DNA of 21,972 bases, taken from positions 1 through 21,972 of IMG/VR virus record IMGVR_UViG_3300032782_000031; one strand, 5' to 3'. The position numbers were made by a program, and so were the translations under genes. Positions 4,431-11,087 of this stretch are shown here, in pieces (the stretch's first letter is position 1; every line of letters starts with the position of its first letter). Under the pieces are notes generated by a model that saw only the letters and a list, made by a program, of their open reading frames with translations, was not told the DNA's origin and searched no databases. This DNA is from a virus.

Positions 4431-4853
4431 GTGGCGAAGAAGACGATCAACATTCTCAACAAGTCCTCGCATCGAGGCGCAGCTGCCAAAATCCGCAAAC
4501 TCAAGCTCAAGTATCCGGAGCTCAGTAATGCAGAGATCGGTCGCACAGTAGGCTGCACGGAAGGCAATGTCCGATCTGTGCTACGTCAATTTTTGCGCGA
4601 TGCTACAGAATCAGACCTCCGCGACTATCAAGCCAACAAGGCAGACGTGTTTGACGCTCTCGGACTACAATTATTACAATCACTTACGCCCTCCAAGCTT
4701 GAAAAGGCCAGCGCTCTACAAGCGGTCACGGCGGCGGCAATCCTGCAGGACAAGACGCAGGTGCTCCGGGGCCAGGCGACCAGCATTAATGTGACGGTGC
4801 TGATGGACGTAGTCGAGGCTATACGCGCGAGGAGGGATGGTCGAGATGGCTAA
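4431..4853 (+). CDS. Probable terminase small subunit (HTH protein)
   Basis: The 140-residue protein begins at GTG 4431. A stop at 4410-4412 in the same frame and the lack of any other start between leave this as the first option, and there is no Shine-Dalgarno within range. Residues about 20-55 form a helix-turn-helix (KLKLKYPELSNAEIGRTVGC, then TEGNVRSVLRQFL) of the kind that recognises packaging sites. The helical C-terminal part (DLRDYQANKADVFDALGL, LTPSKLEKASALQAVTAAAI) fits an oligomerisation domain. Size, HTH-first layout and position just upstream of the large terminase match TerS. TerS would form a ring that recruits viral DNA to TerL. Another small HTH regulator is the alternative. 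Confidence 0.65.
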   Translation: MAKKTINILNKSSHRGAAAKIRKLKLKYPELSNAEIGRTVGCTEGNVRSVLRQFLRDATESDLRDYQANKADVFDALGLQLLQSLTPSKLEKASALQAVTAAAILQDKTQVLRGQATSINVTVLMDVVEAIRARRDGRDG

Positions 4854-5211
4854 AGTGTCAGAATCTCCAGATGGCATACTCCTCTTCCGCTGTCCTGGGT
4901 GCGGCGATTATCACTCTGTTTGTGTCGAGGGGCCAGGGTGGACGTGGAATAGGAGCGTCGACTCGCCAACTCTCTCCCCGAGCATATTGGTTCGATCTGG
5001 TCATTATCTCCCTGGCCATAGACCTGGAGACAGTTGCTGGTGCACATACAATGCCGAGCACCCAGAGCATATCGGAAAATCTTTTATTTGTGTGATATGC
5101 CATTCTTTCGTCACGGATGGCAAGATTCAGTTCCTGCCGGATTGCACTCATGCGCTTGCTGGGCATACTGTAGATCTTCCGGAGTGGGAGCGAGAGATGC
5201 ACTCCTCTTAA
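4846..5211 (+). CDS. DUF6527-like phage protein
   Basis: ATG 4846 is preferred because GAGGAGG lies about 10 bases upstream. ATG 4837 is in frame but directly touches that site. The 121-residue protein has the DUF6527 pattern I know from many phages: LLFRCPGCGDYH, GWTWNRSVDSPTLSPSI, GHYLPG, GDSCWCTYN, CVICHSFV, and the strongly conserved GKIQFLPDCTHALAGHTVDL. Paired CxxC and CxC motifs suggest a bound metal, probably zinc. Such proteins are often mislabelled 'ammonia monooxygenase', and no enzyme activity is established. It overlaps the end of the TerS-like gene by 8 bases and lies before TerL, a common location for this family. Confidence 0.85.
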   Translation: MAKVSESPDGILLFRCPGCGDYHSVCVEGPGWTWNRSVDSPTLSPSILVRSGHYLPGHRPGDSCWCTYNAEHPEHIGKSFICVICHSFVTDGKIQFLPDCTHALAGHTVDLPEWEREMHSS

Positions 5212-5381
5212 CCGTTAAGTGTTCCACGTGCAACATTGAATCGCGCTCGGGCAAGCATGCTTTTTCCCTGGGCCCCCATGCCCCCATGCGCGACGGGCGG
5301 GCGACGGCGTGTACTATCCCCAAAACAGATTTTTCAGTAAAAGGGGGAGTAGTATATCTCCAAGATGCCAGAAACTCATAA
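5184..5381 (+). CDS. Possible small protein (65 aa), start uncertain
   Basis: This frame is open from inside the DUF6527-like gene to a stop at 5379-5381. The part beyond that gene reads like a protein: LLLTVKCSTCNIESRSG with a CxxC, SLGPHAPMRDGRAT, then KTDFSVKGGVVYLQDARNS. The only usable start is GTG 5184 inside the upstream gene, and it has a poor ribosome site. If real, it fills the otherwise empty gap before the large terminase. The alternative is that the gap is a leader containing the hairpin at 5313-5353. Confidence 0.3.
   Translation: MGARDALLLTVKCSTCNIESRSGKHAFSLGPHAPMRDGRATACTIPKTDFSVKGGVVYLQDARNS
5207..5234. other. Two adjacent palindromes after the DUF6527-like gene
   Basis: CTTAA-CCG-TTAAG (5207-5219) is a perfect dyad overlapping the stop codon. 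It is followed by the near-perfect 14-base palindrome centred on CACGTG (5221-5234). There is no T run, so neither looks like a terminator; protein sites or chance are possible. Confidence 0.25.
5313..5353 (+). other. Bulged stem-loop in the leader of the large terminase gene
   Basis: ACTATCCCC (5313-5321) pairs with the 11-base arm at 5343-5353 apart from one bulged G. The 21-base loop is A/T-rich. It ends 46 bases before the TerL start and could affect transcription or translation of the packaging operon. Confidence 0.3.
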
Positions 5382-5399
5382 AGATAAGGCGCTTGTGTA

Positions 5400-7115
5400 A
5401 TGGCAAAGAGAGCGGAAAAGCCTATTCCGGATTTGCTCGAAGGATATTCAAAGGAAGACCCCGAGAGCCTTTCGAAGGTCGAGGCAAGAGTCCAGGAGTA
5501 TTTAAAGCTGGCATTCCTGGAGATGGGGCCGACGCAGGAACGTTTCGTCAGGGTTAAGAACCATCGCGGAAGGATGCCGCGTACAAGGCTGTTTGAGGGC
5601 GCGAATCAGTCCGGGAAAAGCACGATAGGCGTAGCGGAGGATATCGCACATGCGATGGGGTTCCGTCCCTGGCTTTCGAAAGACGATCCCGATTACAAGA
5701 TTCCTATCCGGGTACCCAATGTCGGCATGATTGGATGCGAGGTAGCCGGTCAGACTCTGGCGCAGAATATCGAACCGAAGTTTATGGAACTTGTCCCGAA
5801 TTATTGCTCTCCTCAGCCCACCCGTTACTCGGATGGTTCTCTGAAAAGCATGACGCTGACATATGACTTCAATGGAAACTATTGCGGTTCGACTATTCAT
5901 TTCCGGTCATACGTTCAGCAGGCGGATACATTTGAAGGCGTAGTCTTTGACTGGCTGCACTGGGACGAGCCGCCACCGCGGCCAATTCTGAACGCAGCCG
6001 AACGCGGGAAGATGAGGACGAATGCTCCTTCCTGGCTGACAATGACCCCCCTCAAAGAGCCATATATCTACGACATCTTTACCCTTAAAGCGTTCAATAA
6101 CGGGGGAGATGACGATGAGATCGCCATCTTCCGGTGCTCGGTATGGGAGAACTGTCAGGATTGGTGCCGGAACTGCAACCTGATGATTCCTGAAAATGAT
6201 CCGGATAAGCTTGAGCCGGGCCAGGTAAGGCCGAAAAGCCGCTGTCCGAATTGCAATAAAGTGATGGGATTTATGCCTCGTGCCGGCATCGAGAATTATC
6301 TCAAGAAGATCACTGATCCTGACGAGCGCGAGGCCCGCGAAGAAGGGAAATGGAAACATCTTTCCGGATTGATATACAAGGAGTTGGATAGGTCGGTCCA
6401 TCTCTACAAGGATTTTGAGATTCCGCAGGACTGGATGAGGATAGAAGTGATTGACCCGCATGACAGGAAGCCTACCCGCTGGTTGTTTGGCGCTGTCTCT
6501 CCGGAAGAAATCACGATCAATGGAAAGTCCGCAAACCGGATCTACTGGTATACGTACCTGTTGCTGTCGGGGAACATCGACAAAATCGCCCAGGCGGTGA
6601 AGGTAAGGCGAGCGGAGAATCGTTATCGTGAACCGGCATTCGTGATCATTGATGCCAAATTCGGCGCCGCCCACAAGCCTAGTCATGGGATCGAGCAGAC
6701 GTCCTGGCAGGAGGAATTAGAGAAGTCTGGAATCAATCACATCATCCTTTCGCATTCTTCGCCTGGCGATATTGGTTTGGGACACAAGCGCGTCAAAGAA
6801 TACCTGGCTCCGCACTATTCCCCGGTAAAAGACAAGACGTTTCCCGGGATGCTCTTTGCGCTAGAGGGATGCAGCGGCGATCGGGGCCCCACTCAGGACA
6901 TGTGGAATTATCAATGGGACAAAGACAAGCCGGAAAGTCCAGATGAAGCATACAAGGACTTCTGCGACTGCGTGCGTTATGCCGCTCTAGAACAGCCGGC
7001 TTATCGGCGTCCGGAACCGGAAATCGATATGGAGCTGGCGAAAATGTTGATAAACAAAGATAATCATGACGTTAGCTCGAACCCGCTGTACTATGGTTTG
7101 AGCATGAAGAGGTAG
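5400..7115 (+). CDS. terL: Terminase large subunit (packaging ATPase and nuclease)
   Basis: This 571-residue protein pumps viral DNA into the procapsid and cuts it. The N-terminal ATPase has Walker A in FEGANQSGKST (residues 65-75), Walker B with catalytic acid in VVFDWLHWDEPP (D189, E190), and a coupling motif in WLTMTP (212-217). The C-terminal RNase H-like nuclease has acidic residues in MRIEVIDPHD (D352), FVIIDAKFG (D418) and DFCDCVRYA (about D519-D523). Between them lies a zinc-ribbon-like insert with CRNC (256-259) and CPNC (282-285). The ATG at 5400 shares a base with an upstream TAA, and AAGG lies 11 bases before it. The length is ordinary for TerL. The portal gene follows after one small gene, the usual order. 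Family assignment is firm. Confidence 0.96.
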   Translation: MAKRAEKPIPDLLEGYSKEDPESLSKVEARVQEYLKLAFLEMGPTQERFVRVKNHRGRMPRTRLFEGANQSGKSTIGVAEDIAHAMGFRPWLSKDDPDYKIPIRVPNVGMIGCEVAGQTLAQNIEPKFMELVPNYCSPQPTRYSDGSLKSMTLTYDFNGNYCGSTIHFRSYVQQADTFEGVVFDWLHWDEPPPRPILNAAERGKMRTNAPSWLTMTPLKEPYIYDIFTLKAFNNGGDDDEIAIFRCSVWENCQDWCRNCNLMIPENDPDKLEPGQVRPKSRCPNCNKVMGFMPRAGIENYLKKITDPDEREAREEGKWKHLSGLIYKELDRSVHLYKDFEIPQDWMRIEVIDPHDRKPTRWLFGAVSPEEITINGKSANRIYWYTYLLLSGNIDKIAQAVKVRRAENRYREPAFVIIDAKFGAAHKPSHGIEQTSWQEELEKSGINHIILSHSSPGDIGLGHKRVKEYLAPHYSPVKDKTFPGMLFALEGCSGDRGPTQDMWNYQWDKDKPESPDEAYKDFCDCVRYAALEQPAYRRPEPEIDMELAKMLINKDNHDVSSNPLYYGLSMKR

Positions 7116-7118
7116 CGT

Positions 7119-7388
7119 ATGGCACCGATCATTCCGTTCTTGCCTCTGATAGCAGCAGGCGTAGGAGCGGCCACTACTGCCGTGGCATTGGCCGAGCAGC
7201 CATCTTTACCGACAGCTACGCAGCCTACCAGCACGCAATCCACTTCAACGCAGGCTCAGGTTTCCGATGCGGCGGCTCAGGCTCAGGCGGCCAATCTTGC
7301 CCAGCGCCGGGGTCTGGCTTCGACGATCCTTACCAGTCCGATGGGTGCCGCTTCCGCCGTAACGACCAAGCCTACATTGGGAGCATAG
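7119..7388 (+). CDS. Small Ala/Gln/Thr-rich phage protein between TerL and portal (89 aa)
   Basis: ATG 7119 has AAGAGG upstream and starts 3 bases after TerL. The protein opens with a hydrophobic segment (PIIPFLPLIAAGVGAATTAV) that could span a membrane. A low-complexity Thr/Ser/Gln/Ala region follows, then a conserved-looking end (NLAQRRGLASTILTSPMG). I have seen the RRG-x-ASTILT motif in small proteins near the portal of other podovirus-like phages, where it is of unknown function, probably a minor virion component. A signal-like N-terminus may be membrane-active, as in a few phage ejection proteins, but this is inference. The portal gene begins directly after its stop. Confidence 0.7.
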   Translation: MAPIIPFLPLIAAGVGAATTAVALAEQPSLPTATQPTSTQSTSTQAQVSDAAAQAQAANLAQRRGLASTILTSPMGAASAVTTKPTLGA

Positions 7389-9254
7389 ATGCCATATCCC
7401 TTCACAGGTTCAAGGCAGTTCCTTAACGAGAAAGGATATTCTCCTTCGAATCTTGGCGACAGAAGCGAAGAGCAAAAGGCAAAAGACTGCCTGAAATATC
7501 TTCTGGTTCTTGCTGAACAGAGAATTTTCTGGGAACCGATGATCGATAACATCATCGCGTATGTGAACCACGGACGAAGGTTTATCACGGATCGCGATCT
7601 ATGGGACGGGCAGCAGACCGGTCAGTTTGTCTATGACGACACGGCAATGCTGGCCCGTAATCTCCTGGTAGACGGCATGGTGGGCTACCTGTGCTCCCGC
7701 AATCAGCCATGGTTCGCCTTGGAGCTTCCCGGGAAGTTCAATTTCCCCCGTACAAGCATGATGCGTAGCTGGACCGGACAGAGAATAGACTCCTATCCGC
7801 AGGTACAGCAGTGGCTCCAAGATTGCGCCACGGTCATGTACTCGGCTTTCAATCGATCGAATTTCTATGATGTCGTGACTGAATTCATCTCTGATGGCGC
7901 CAGCTTCGGAACTGCGGAGCTTTTGGTCGAGGAAAATATCGAACAGGCGTCGATCAACTTCATGGTTCCGCACTTCCGGGAATGCTTCATTGCCGAAAAC
8001 CAATTCAAGAAGGTCGACACGGTTTACCGGGTCTACAAGATGACATTGCGCCAGTTGGCGCAGAAGTTTGGCTGGAAAGAGATGTGCGATATCGAGCCAA
8101 ACTTCAATCAGGACTATACCTCGAACATGTACCAGGAGCGAGACGTTCTGCATGCCATCTATCCCCGCCAGGATTACCAGCCGTGGCGCATTGACGCCAA
8201 AGGGAAAAAGTGGGAATCGGTTTGGGTCTATTGCCGTGGCGGGAAAATACTGAATGCCGGCGGCAAGGGGCAGAGCCCATCTCTCGCCAACAGCAAAGAT
8301 TCGATAGCCAAAGAAAGCGGCTACGATTCCATGCCGATGATTACCTGGCGCTGGCGCGTCAACTCGGATGAAGTTTACGGTCGCGGCCCTTCGCATGATG
8401 CTTTTGTCTCGATCGCGCAGTTGAATCAGATGGCACGTACCAATCTGATTACCGCCCAGCGGGCCGCAGAGCCTCCCCTGGTAGCCTATTCGGATATGCG
8501 GGGCGCTATCCAGAGAGGCCCCAACGGCATTACGTACGTCGAGGCGAACCGCGGCGACTTGAGAGCGAGAATGCCGCAGCCCCTGCACACCGGAGTGCAG
8601 AACCTGCCATTCAATCTTGAATATCAGGACCGGGTCCGGCAGGTGGTGAATCAGTATTTCCATACCGATGTTTTCATGATGATGAGCCAGCTCGCCCAGG
8701 CGGGAAACAGCGAACGCATGGTTGTAGAACAGGTGCTGGAACTCCAGGGAGAGAAGGCGGCGATTCTGGGAACCCGCGTAGGGAATCTTCAGTCGGAAGC
8801 TTTTGACCCTCTCATCAATCGCGTCTATTCGATCGAAGCCTCGGCCGGTCGGATTCCAGATCCTCCGGATATTCTTCTTGAATCGATTCATGGACCTGTG
8901 CAAGTGCAGTATCTCGGTCCCCTGGCTCAGGCGCAGACGCGTCTGACTACGGTTCGCAGTATCGATGGATTTCTGAGCGAGGTCACGAAACTGGCCCAGG
9001 TCGATCCCTCGATCATTCATGCCATCAATGCGCCTTATATCCTCAGGGTGCTTCGAGATGCCGTTAACGCTCCAGTGGGATGCGTATACGACGAAAAGAC
9101 CTTTGCCGCTATCATGATGAACCTGCAGAAGCATGCCGCGCAGCAGCAGCAGGCTGAAGAAATTCCCAAGCTAGCGAAGGCGGCGGCGGCGCTTTCGAAG
9201 GCTCCGCAGTCGGGAAGCATCCTCAAAGAATTGATGGGAGGAGAGAATGCCTGA
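7389..9254 (+). CDS. Portal protein (T7 gp8-like head-tail connector)
   Basis: This 621-residue protein should form the dodecameric ring through which DNA enters and leaves the head. It matches the T7 gp8-type head-tail connector by length and sequence features: LAEQRIFWEPMIDNIIAYV near the N-terminus, RRFITDRD, DDTAMLARNLLVDGMVGYL, then DGASFGTAELLVEE. The central stem-like region has QRAAEPPLVAYSDMRGAIQR. The C-terminal half has helices, including VVEQVLELQGEKAAILGTRV, and an Ala/Lys/Gln-rich tail. GGGAG precedes the ATG. The stop overlaps the next start by 8 bases. Its place after TerL and before the capsid genes supports the call. Confidence 0.93.
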   Translation: MPYPFTGSRQFLNEKGYSPSNLGDRSEEQKAKDCLKYLLVLAEQRIFWEPMIDNIIAYVNHGRRFITDRDLWDGQQTGQFVYDDTAMLARNLLVDGMVGYLCSRNQPWFALELPGKFNFPRTSMMRSWTGQRIDSYPQVQQWLQDCATVMYSAFNRSNFYDVVTEFISDGASFGTAELLVEENIEQASINFMVPHFRECFIAENQFKKVDTVYRVYKMTLRQLAQKFGWKEMCDIEPNFNQDYTSNMYQERDVLHAIYPRQDYQPWRIDAKGKKWESVWVYCRGGKILNAGGKGQSPSLANSKDSIAKESGYDSMPMITWRWRVNSDEVYGRGPSHDAFVSIAQLNQMARTNLITAQRAAEPPLVAYSDMRGAIQRGPNGITYVEANRGDLRARMPQPLHTGVQNLPFNLEYQDRVRQVVNQYFHTDVFMMMSQLAQAGNSERMVVEQVLELQGEKAAILGTRVGNLQSEAFDPLINRVYSIEASAGRIPDPPDILLESIHGPVQVQYLGPLAQAQTRLTTVRSIDGFLSEVTKLAQVDPSIIHAINAPYILRVLRDAVNAPVGCVYDEKTFAAIMMNLQKHAAQQQQAEEIPKLAKAAAALSKAPQSGSILKELMGGENA

Positions 9255-9492
9255 AGAAAAGACCGAGGAGCAGCTTGCCAGGGAGATGCAGCAACGGTAC
9301 AAGAATGTCTTCGGCAGTGCTGAGGGAAGAATTGTTCTTGGCGATATCCTGTTTACTCTCGGTCATTTCGGAGATACGATTGACCCGACAGATCCTGTCG
9401 CCATGACGGAAATGGAATTCGCCGTCACGATCGCTCGTACGGCAGGCGCATTTGACGATCTTTACCGTAAGCTTGGGTTAGGAAAGGAATAA
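9247..9492 (+). CDS. Bbp19-like small phage protein (81 aa)
   Basis: The start ATG 9247 lies in the end of the portal gene, with GGAGG just upstream. The protein contains RYKNVFGSAEGRIVLGDIL followed by a hydrophobic/charged helix (MTEMEFAVTIARTAGAFDDL). The 'FGS-x-EGR-x-VL-x-D' start and the later AG helix match the Bbp19-like domain found in many phages next to portal genes. It is of unknown function, probably virion-associated or regulatory. Its position between portal and structural genes fits that family. This rests on remembered family features without a search. Confidence 0.6.
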   Translation: MPEEKTEEQLAREMQQRYKNVFGSAEGRIVLGDILFTLGHFGDTIDPTDPVAMTEMEFAVTIARTAGAFDDLYRKLGLGKE

Positions 9493-9493
9493 A

Positions 9494-9877
9494 ATGGCAA
9501 ACCCGACAGCACCTTATTTCGACAACGTACGCTGGCCTGGCGCTGATGGCCTCAGAGTTCCGCAAGAGGCTGGATCGGCTACTCTTGCGGTAACCAGCTA
9601 TCAGTCTACAGCGGCGCAAAGCGGCAGTTCTCTGACACTGAATGCCATACAGATGAATGCCTCCGTGCTGTTCATCGGATCGATGAGTTCGACGACTAAC
9701 AACACGGTTTCTCTACCCGCCGCCATTCCAGGGGCCGTATTTCTGTTCAAAAACAACTCCGGATCGGCTTGCACGTTTAAGGTTTCAGGTGCCACTGGAG
9801 TATCGGTGGCCAACGGTAGCCATGCAATACTGGCCTGCAATTCAACCGACATCGAGCAGTTCGGAGCAAGCTTCTAA
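9494..9877 (+). CDS. Putative virion decoration/beta-rich structural protein (127 aa)
   Basis: ATG 9494 has AAAGGAA upstream and starts one base after the preceding stop. The protein is rich in Ser, Thr, Ala, Gly and Asn, with strand-like segments (SSLTLNAIQMNASVLFIG, TVSLPAAIPGAVFLFKNNS, CTFKVSGATGVSVANGSHA). This composition fits an all-beta surface protein such as a head fibre, decoration or fibre-tip module. There is no signal peptide or zinc pattern. The stop overlaps the start of the glycosyltransferase (TAATG), so the two are probably made together, and this protein is one possible substrate of that enzyme. No family is firmly recognised. Confidence 0.6.
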   Translation: MANPTAPYFDNVRWPGADGLRVPQEAGSATLAVTSYQSTAAQSGSSLTLNAIQMNASVLFIGSMSSTTNNTVSLPAAIPGAVFLFKNNSGSACTFKVSGATGVSVANGSHAILACNSTDIEQFGASF

Positions 9878-10602
9878 TGCCGAATCAGGACGAAGGCGAA
9901 TACAGGCCTGTTGGGTCATCGCAAGTTCAAGTGCGCGTAGCACTTTGCCCCCGTTCGCAGCCTTTTGACGAGAGCGTCGACTCTCTCAATGTGGCGATCG
10001 GCGTGGCGCAGATGGCGGGATTCCGAATCGTTATCGAGAAAGTGCGTAAGGGATGTCCTGGATTTCAGAACGCCGGACCGGTGCTCGCTCACTTCCTCAA
10101 GTCCAAGGATACCCATCTGTTTCTCGGCGCCGATGATGTTGTCTATCCTCCCGATACCCTGGTGCGGCTGATCAATGCCGACAGGGATATTGTTTCGGGA
10201 ATCTATCGAAAGAATCGCCTTGACCGGATAGAGCCCGCCAACCTGGTTGAGTCGGGAGAGAAATTTCTTGCGTGCCTGCATGAAGGCGGTATCTATGAAA
10301 CTGAGTTCGCCGCCGGCCACACCATGACGATCAAGCGGGCCGTGATTGAGAAGATGGTTGCCGATTATCCCGAGCTCGAATACGACGACAAGAACGGTTC
10401 GGGAGAAGTCCACTACGGGTTGTTCCTTCCTATTATCGAAAGCAGGCAATGCTATCAGGATGACTGGTCTTTCTCGATTCGAGCCCGAAAAAGCGGTTTC
10501 CGTATCTGGAATGATTTCGGAGTTAAGCTGAAGCACTTCTGCGGAGACTTTCTCGGATTTGAAGCTCTGGAGAAGATAGAGGTCACCAATGCCGGCAGCT
10601 AG
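9877..10602 (+). CDS. Glycosyltransferase-like protein (GT-A fold) within the capsid module
   Basis: The protein is 241 residues and starts at ATG 9877, overlapping the previous stop. The sequence has the layout of a GT-A/family 2-like glycosyltransferase. An N-terminal nucleotide-binding region is followed by HLFLGADDVVYPPDTL (residues 80-95) with the acidic metal/sugar-nucleotide motif. Then come DIVSGIYRKN (104-113), an acceptor-side segment AGHTMTIKRAVIEKM (146-160), and QDDWSFSIRARKSGFRIW (194-211) with a following conserved His (KLKHFCG). It would transfer a sugar from a nucleotide-sugar, possibly to a virion protein or host surface polymer. The acceptor is unknown. There is no membrane segment. 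It is an unusual gene to find between portal and scaffold. Confidence 0.8.
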   Translation: MPNQDEGEYRPVGSSQVQVRVALCPRSQPFDESVDSLNVAIGVAQMAGFRIVIEKVRKGCPGFQNAGPVLAHFLKSKDTHLFLGADDVVYPPDTLVRLINADRDIVSGIYRKNRLDRIEPANLVESGEKFLACLHEGGIYETEFAAGHTMTIKRAVIEKMVADYPELEYDDKNGSGEVHYGLFLPIIESRQCYQDDWSFSIRARKSGFRIWNDFGVKLKHFCGDFLGFEALEKIEVTNAGS

Positions 10603-10798
10603 CGGTGGAAAGGGAAGCAAGGGAGGATCGAGCGGTGGAGCATCGAATGCTGCACTTCATGACGACGAGGACTTGATGGCGCGGCGCCGCGTACTGTTCG
10701 CCGAGTGGAAGGGAAAAAGGAAGTCCGGCAAAGCCAAACACCCCAACCACATCATCGACTATTCGAATTCTCCTGCACCTCCGGTAAAGAGAGGCTGA
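10589..10798 (+). CDS. Small basic protein with the shared C-terminal SPxPP tag (69 aa)
   Basis: ATG 10589 lies 14 bases inside the end of the glycosyltransferase gene, with a GAGG-type site before it. The N-terminus is a Gly/Ser/Lys linker (GGKGSKGGSSGGASNAAL). A helical charged part follows (DDEDLMARRRVLFAEWKGKR), then HPNHIIDYSNSPAPPVKRG. The last 15 residues follow the same pattern as the ends of the next two proteins, including the scaffold: two hydrophobics, an acid, Tyr, two residues, Ser-Pro-x-Pro-Pro and Lys. The linker-plus-helix-plus-tag plan suggests a protein meant to be bound inside the procapsid. No known family is recognised. Confidence 0.7.
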   Translation: MPAASGGKGSKGGSSGGASNAALHDDEDLMARRRVLFAEWKGKRKSGKAKHPNHIIDYSNSPAPPVKRG

Positions 10799-10800
10799 TC

Positions 10801-11043
10801 ATGGCAAAATCGCAAGCGCAGATGTCCGACAAGGAGCGCGAAGAAAAATGGATGGCCGAAAGCGATGCTCGCACGCTGGCTGAGGCTGACGTGATTCGCA
10901 ACGATGAGAAGCGTCTCGGCAAGGCGCAGGAAGCCGCCAAGCGTCTGGCGGAAGAAGCGCAGGAGCAGGCCGACGCCATGCGGAGAGCCGGAAAAGGGAT
11001 GCTCGAATATTCAAATTCCCCAAAACCACCAAAGAAAAATTGA
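10801..11043 (+). CDS. Small charged helical protein with the shared C-terminal tag (80 aa)
   Basis: ATG 10801 has GAGAGG upstream and starts 2 bases after the previous stop. The frame is open further upstream, but only this ATG has a ribosome site. The protein is a single charged helix or coiled coil (MSDKEREEKWMAESDARTL, AEADVIRNDEKRL, AAKRLAEEAQEQADAMRRAG), followed by MLEYSNSPKPPKKN. I have seen similar 'ESDARTL-x-EA-x-x-I-x-x-D' proteins near capsid genes of other phages, where they are hypothetical. The C-terminal tail is nearly the same as in its two neighbours. A minor head protein or an assembly factor is likely, but unproven. Confidence 0.75.
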   Translation: MAKSQAQMSDKEREEKWMAESDARTLAEADVIRNDEKRLGKAQEAAKRLAEEAQEQADAMRRAGKGMLEYSNSPKPPKKN

Positions 11044-11087
11044 CTTTCGATGCATTAAGTGGTTTGCTTCTATGAAAGAAGGAATGA

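Noticed and set aside
5907-6686. 259-residue minus-strand ORF opposite TerL
   Set aside because: It has no start context or recognisable family. TerL motifs on the plus strand are complete.
7599-9134. 511-residue minus-strand ORF opposite the portal gene
   Set aside because: It has no recognisable motif and no suitable ribosome site, and it lies fully antisense to a well-recognised portal gene. The composition looks like a codon-bias shadow.
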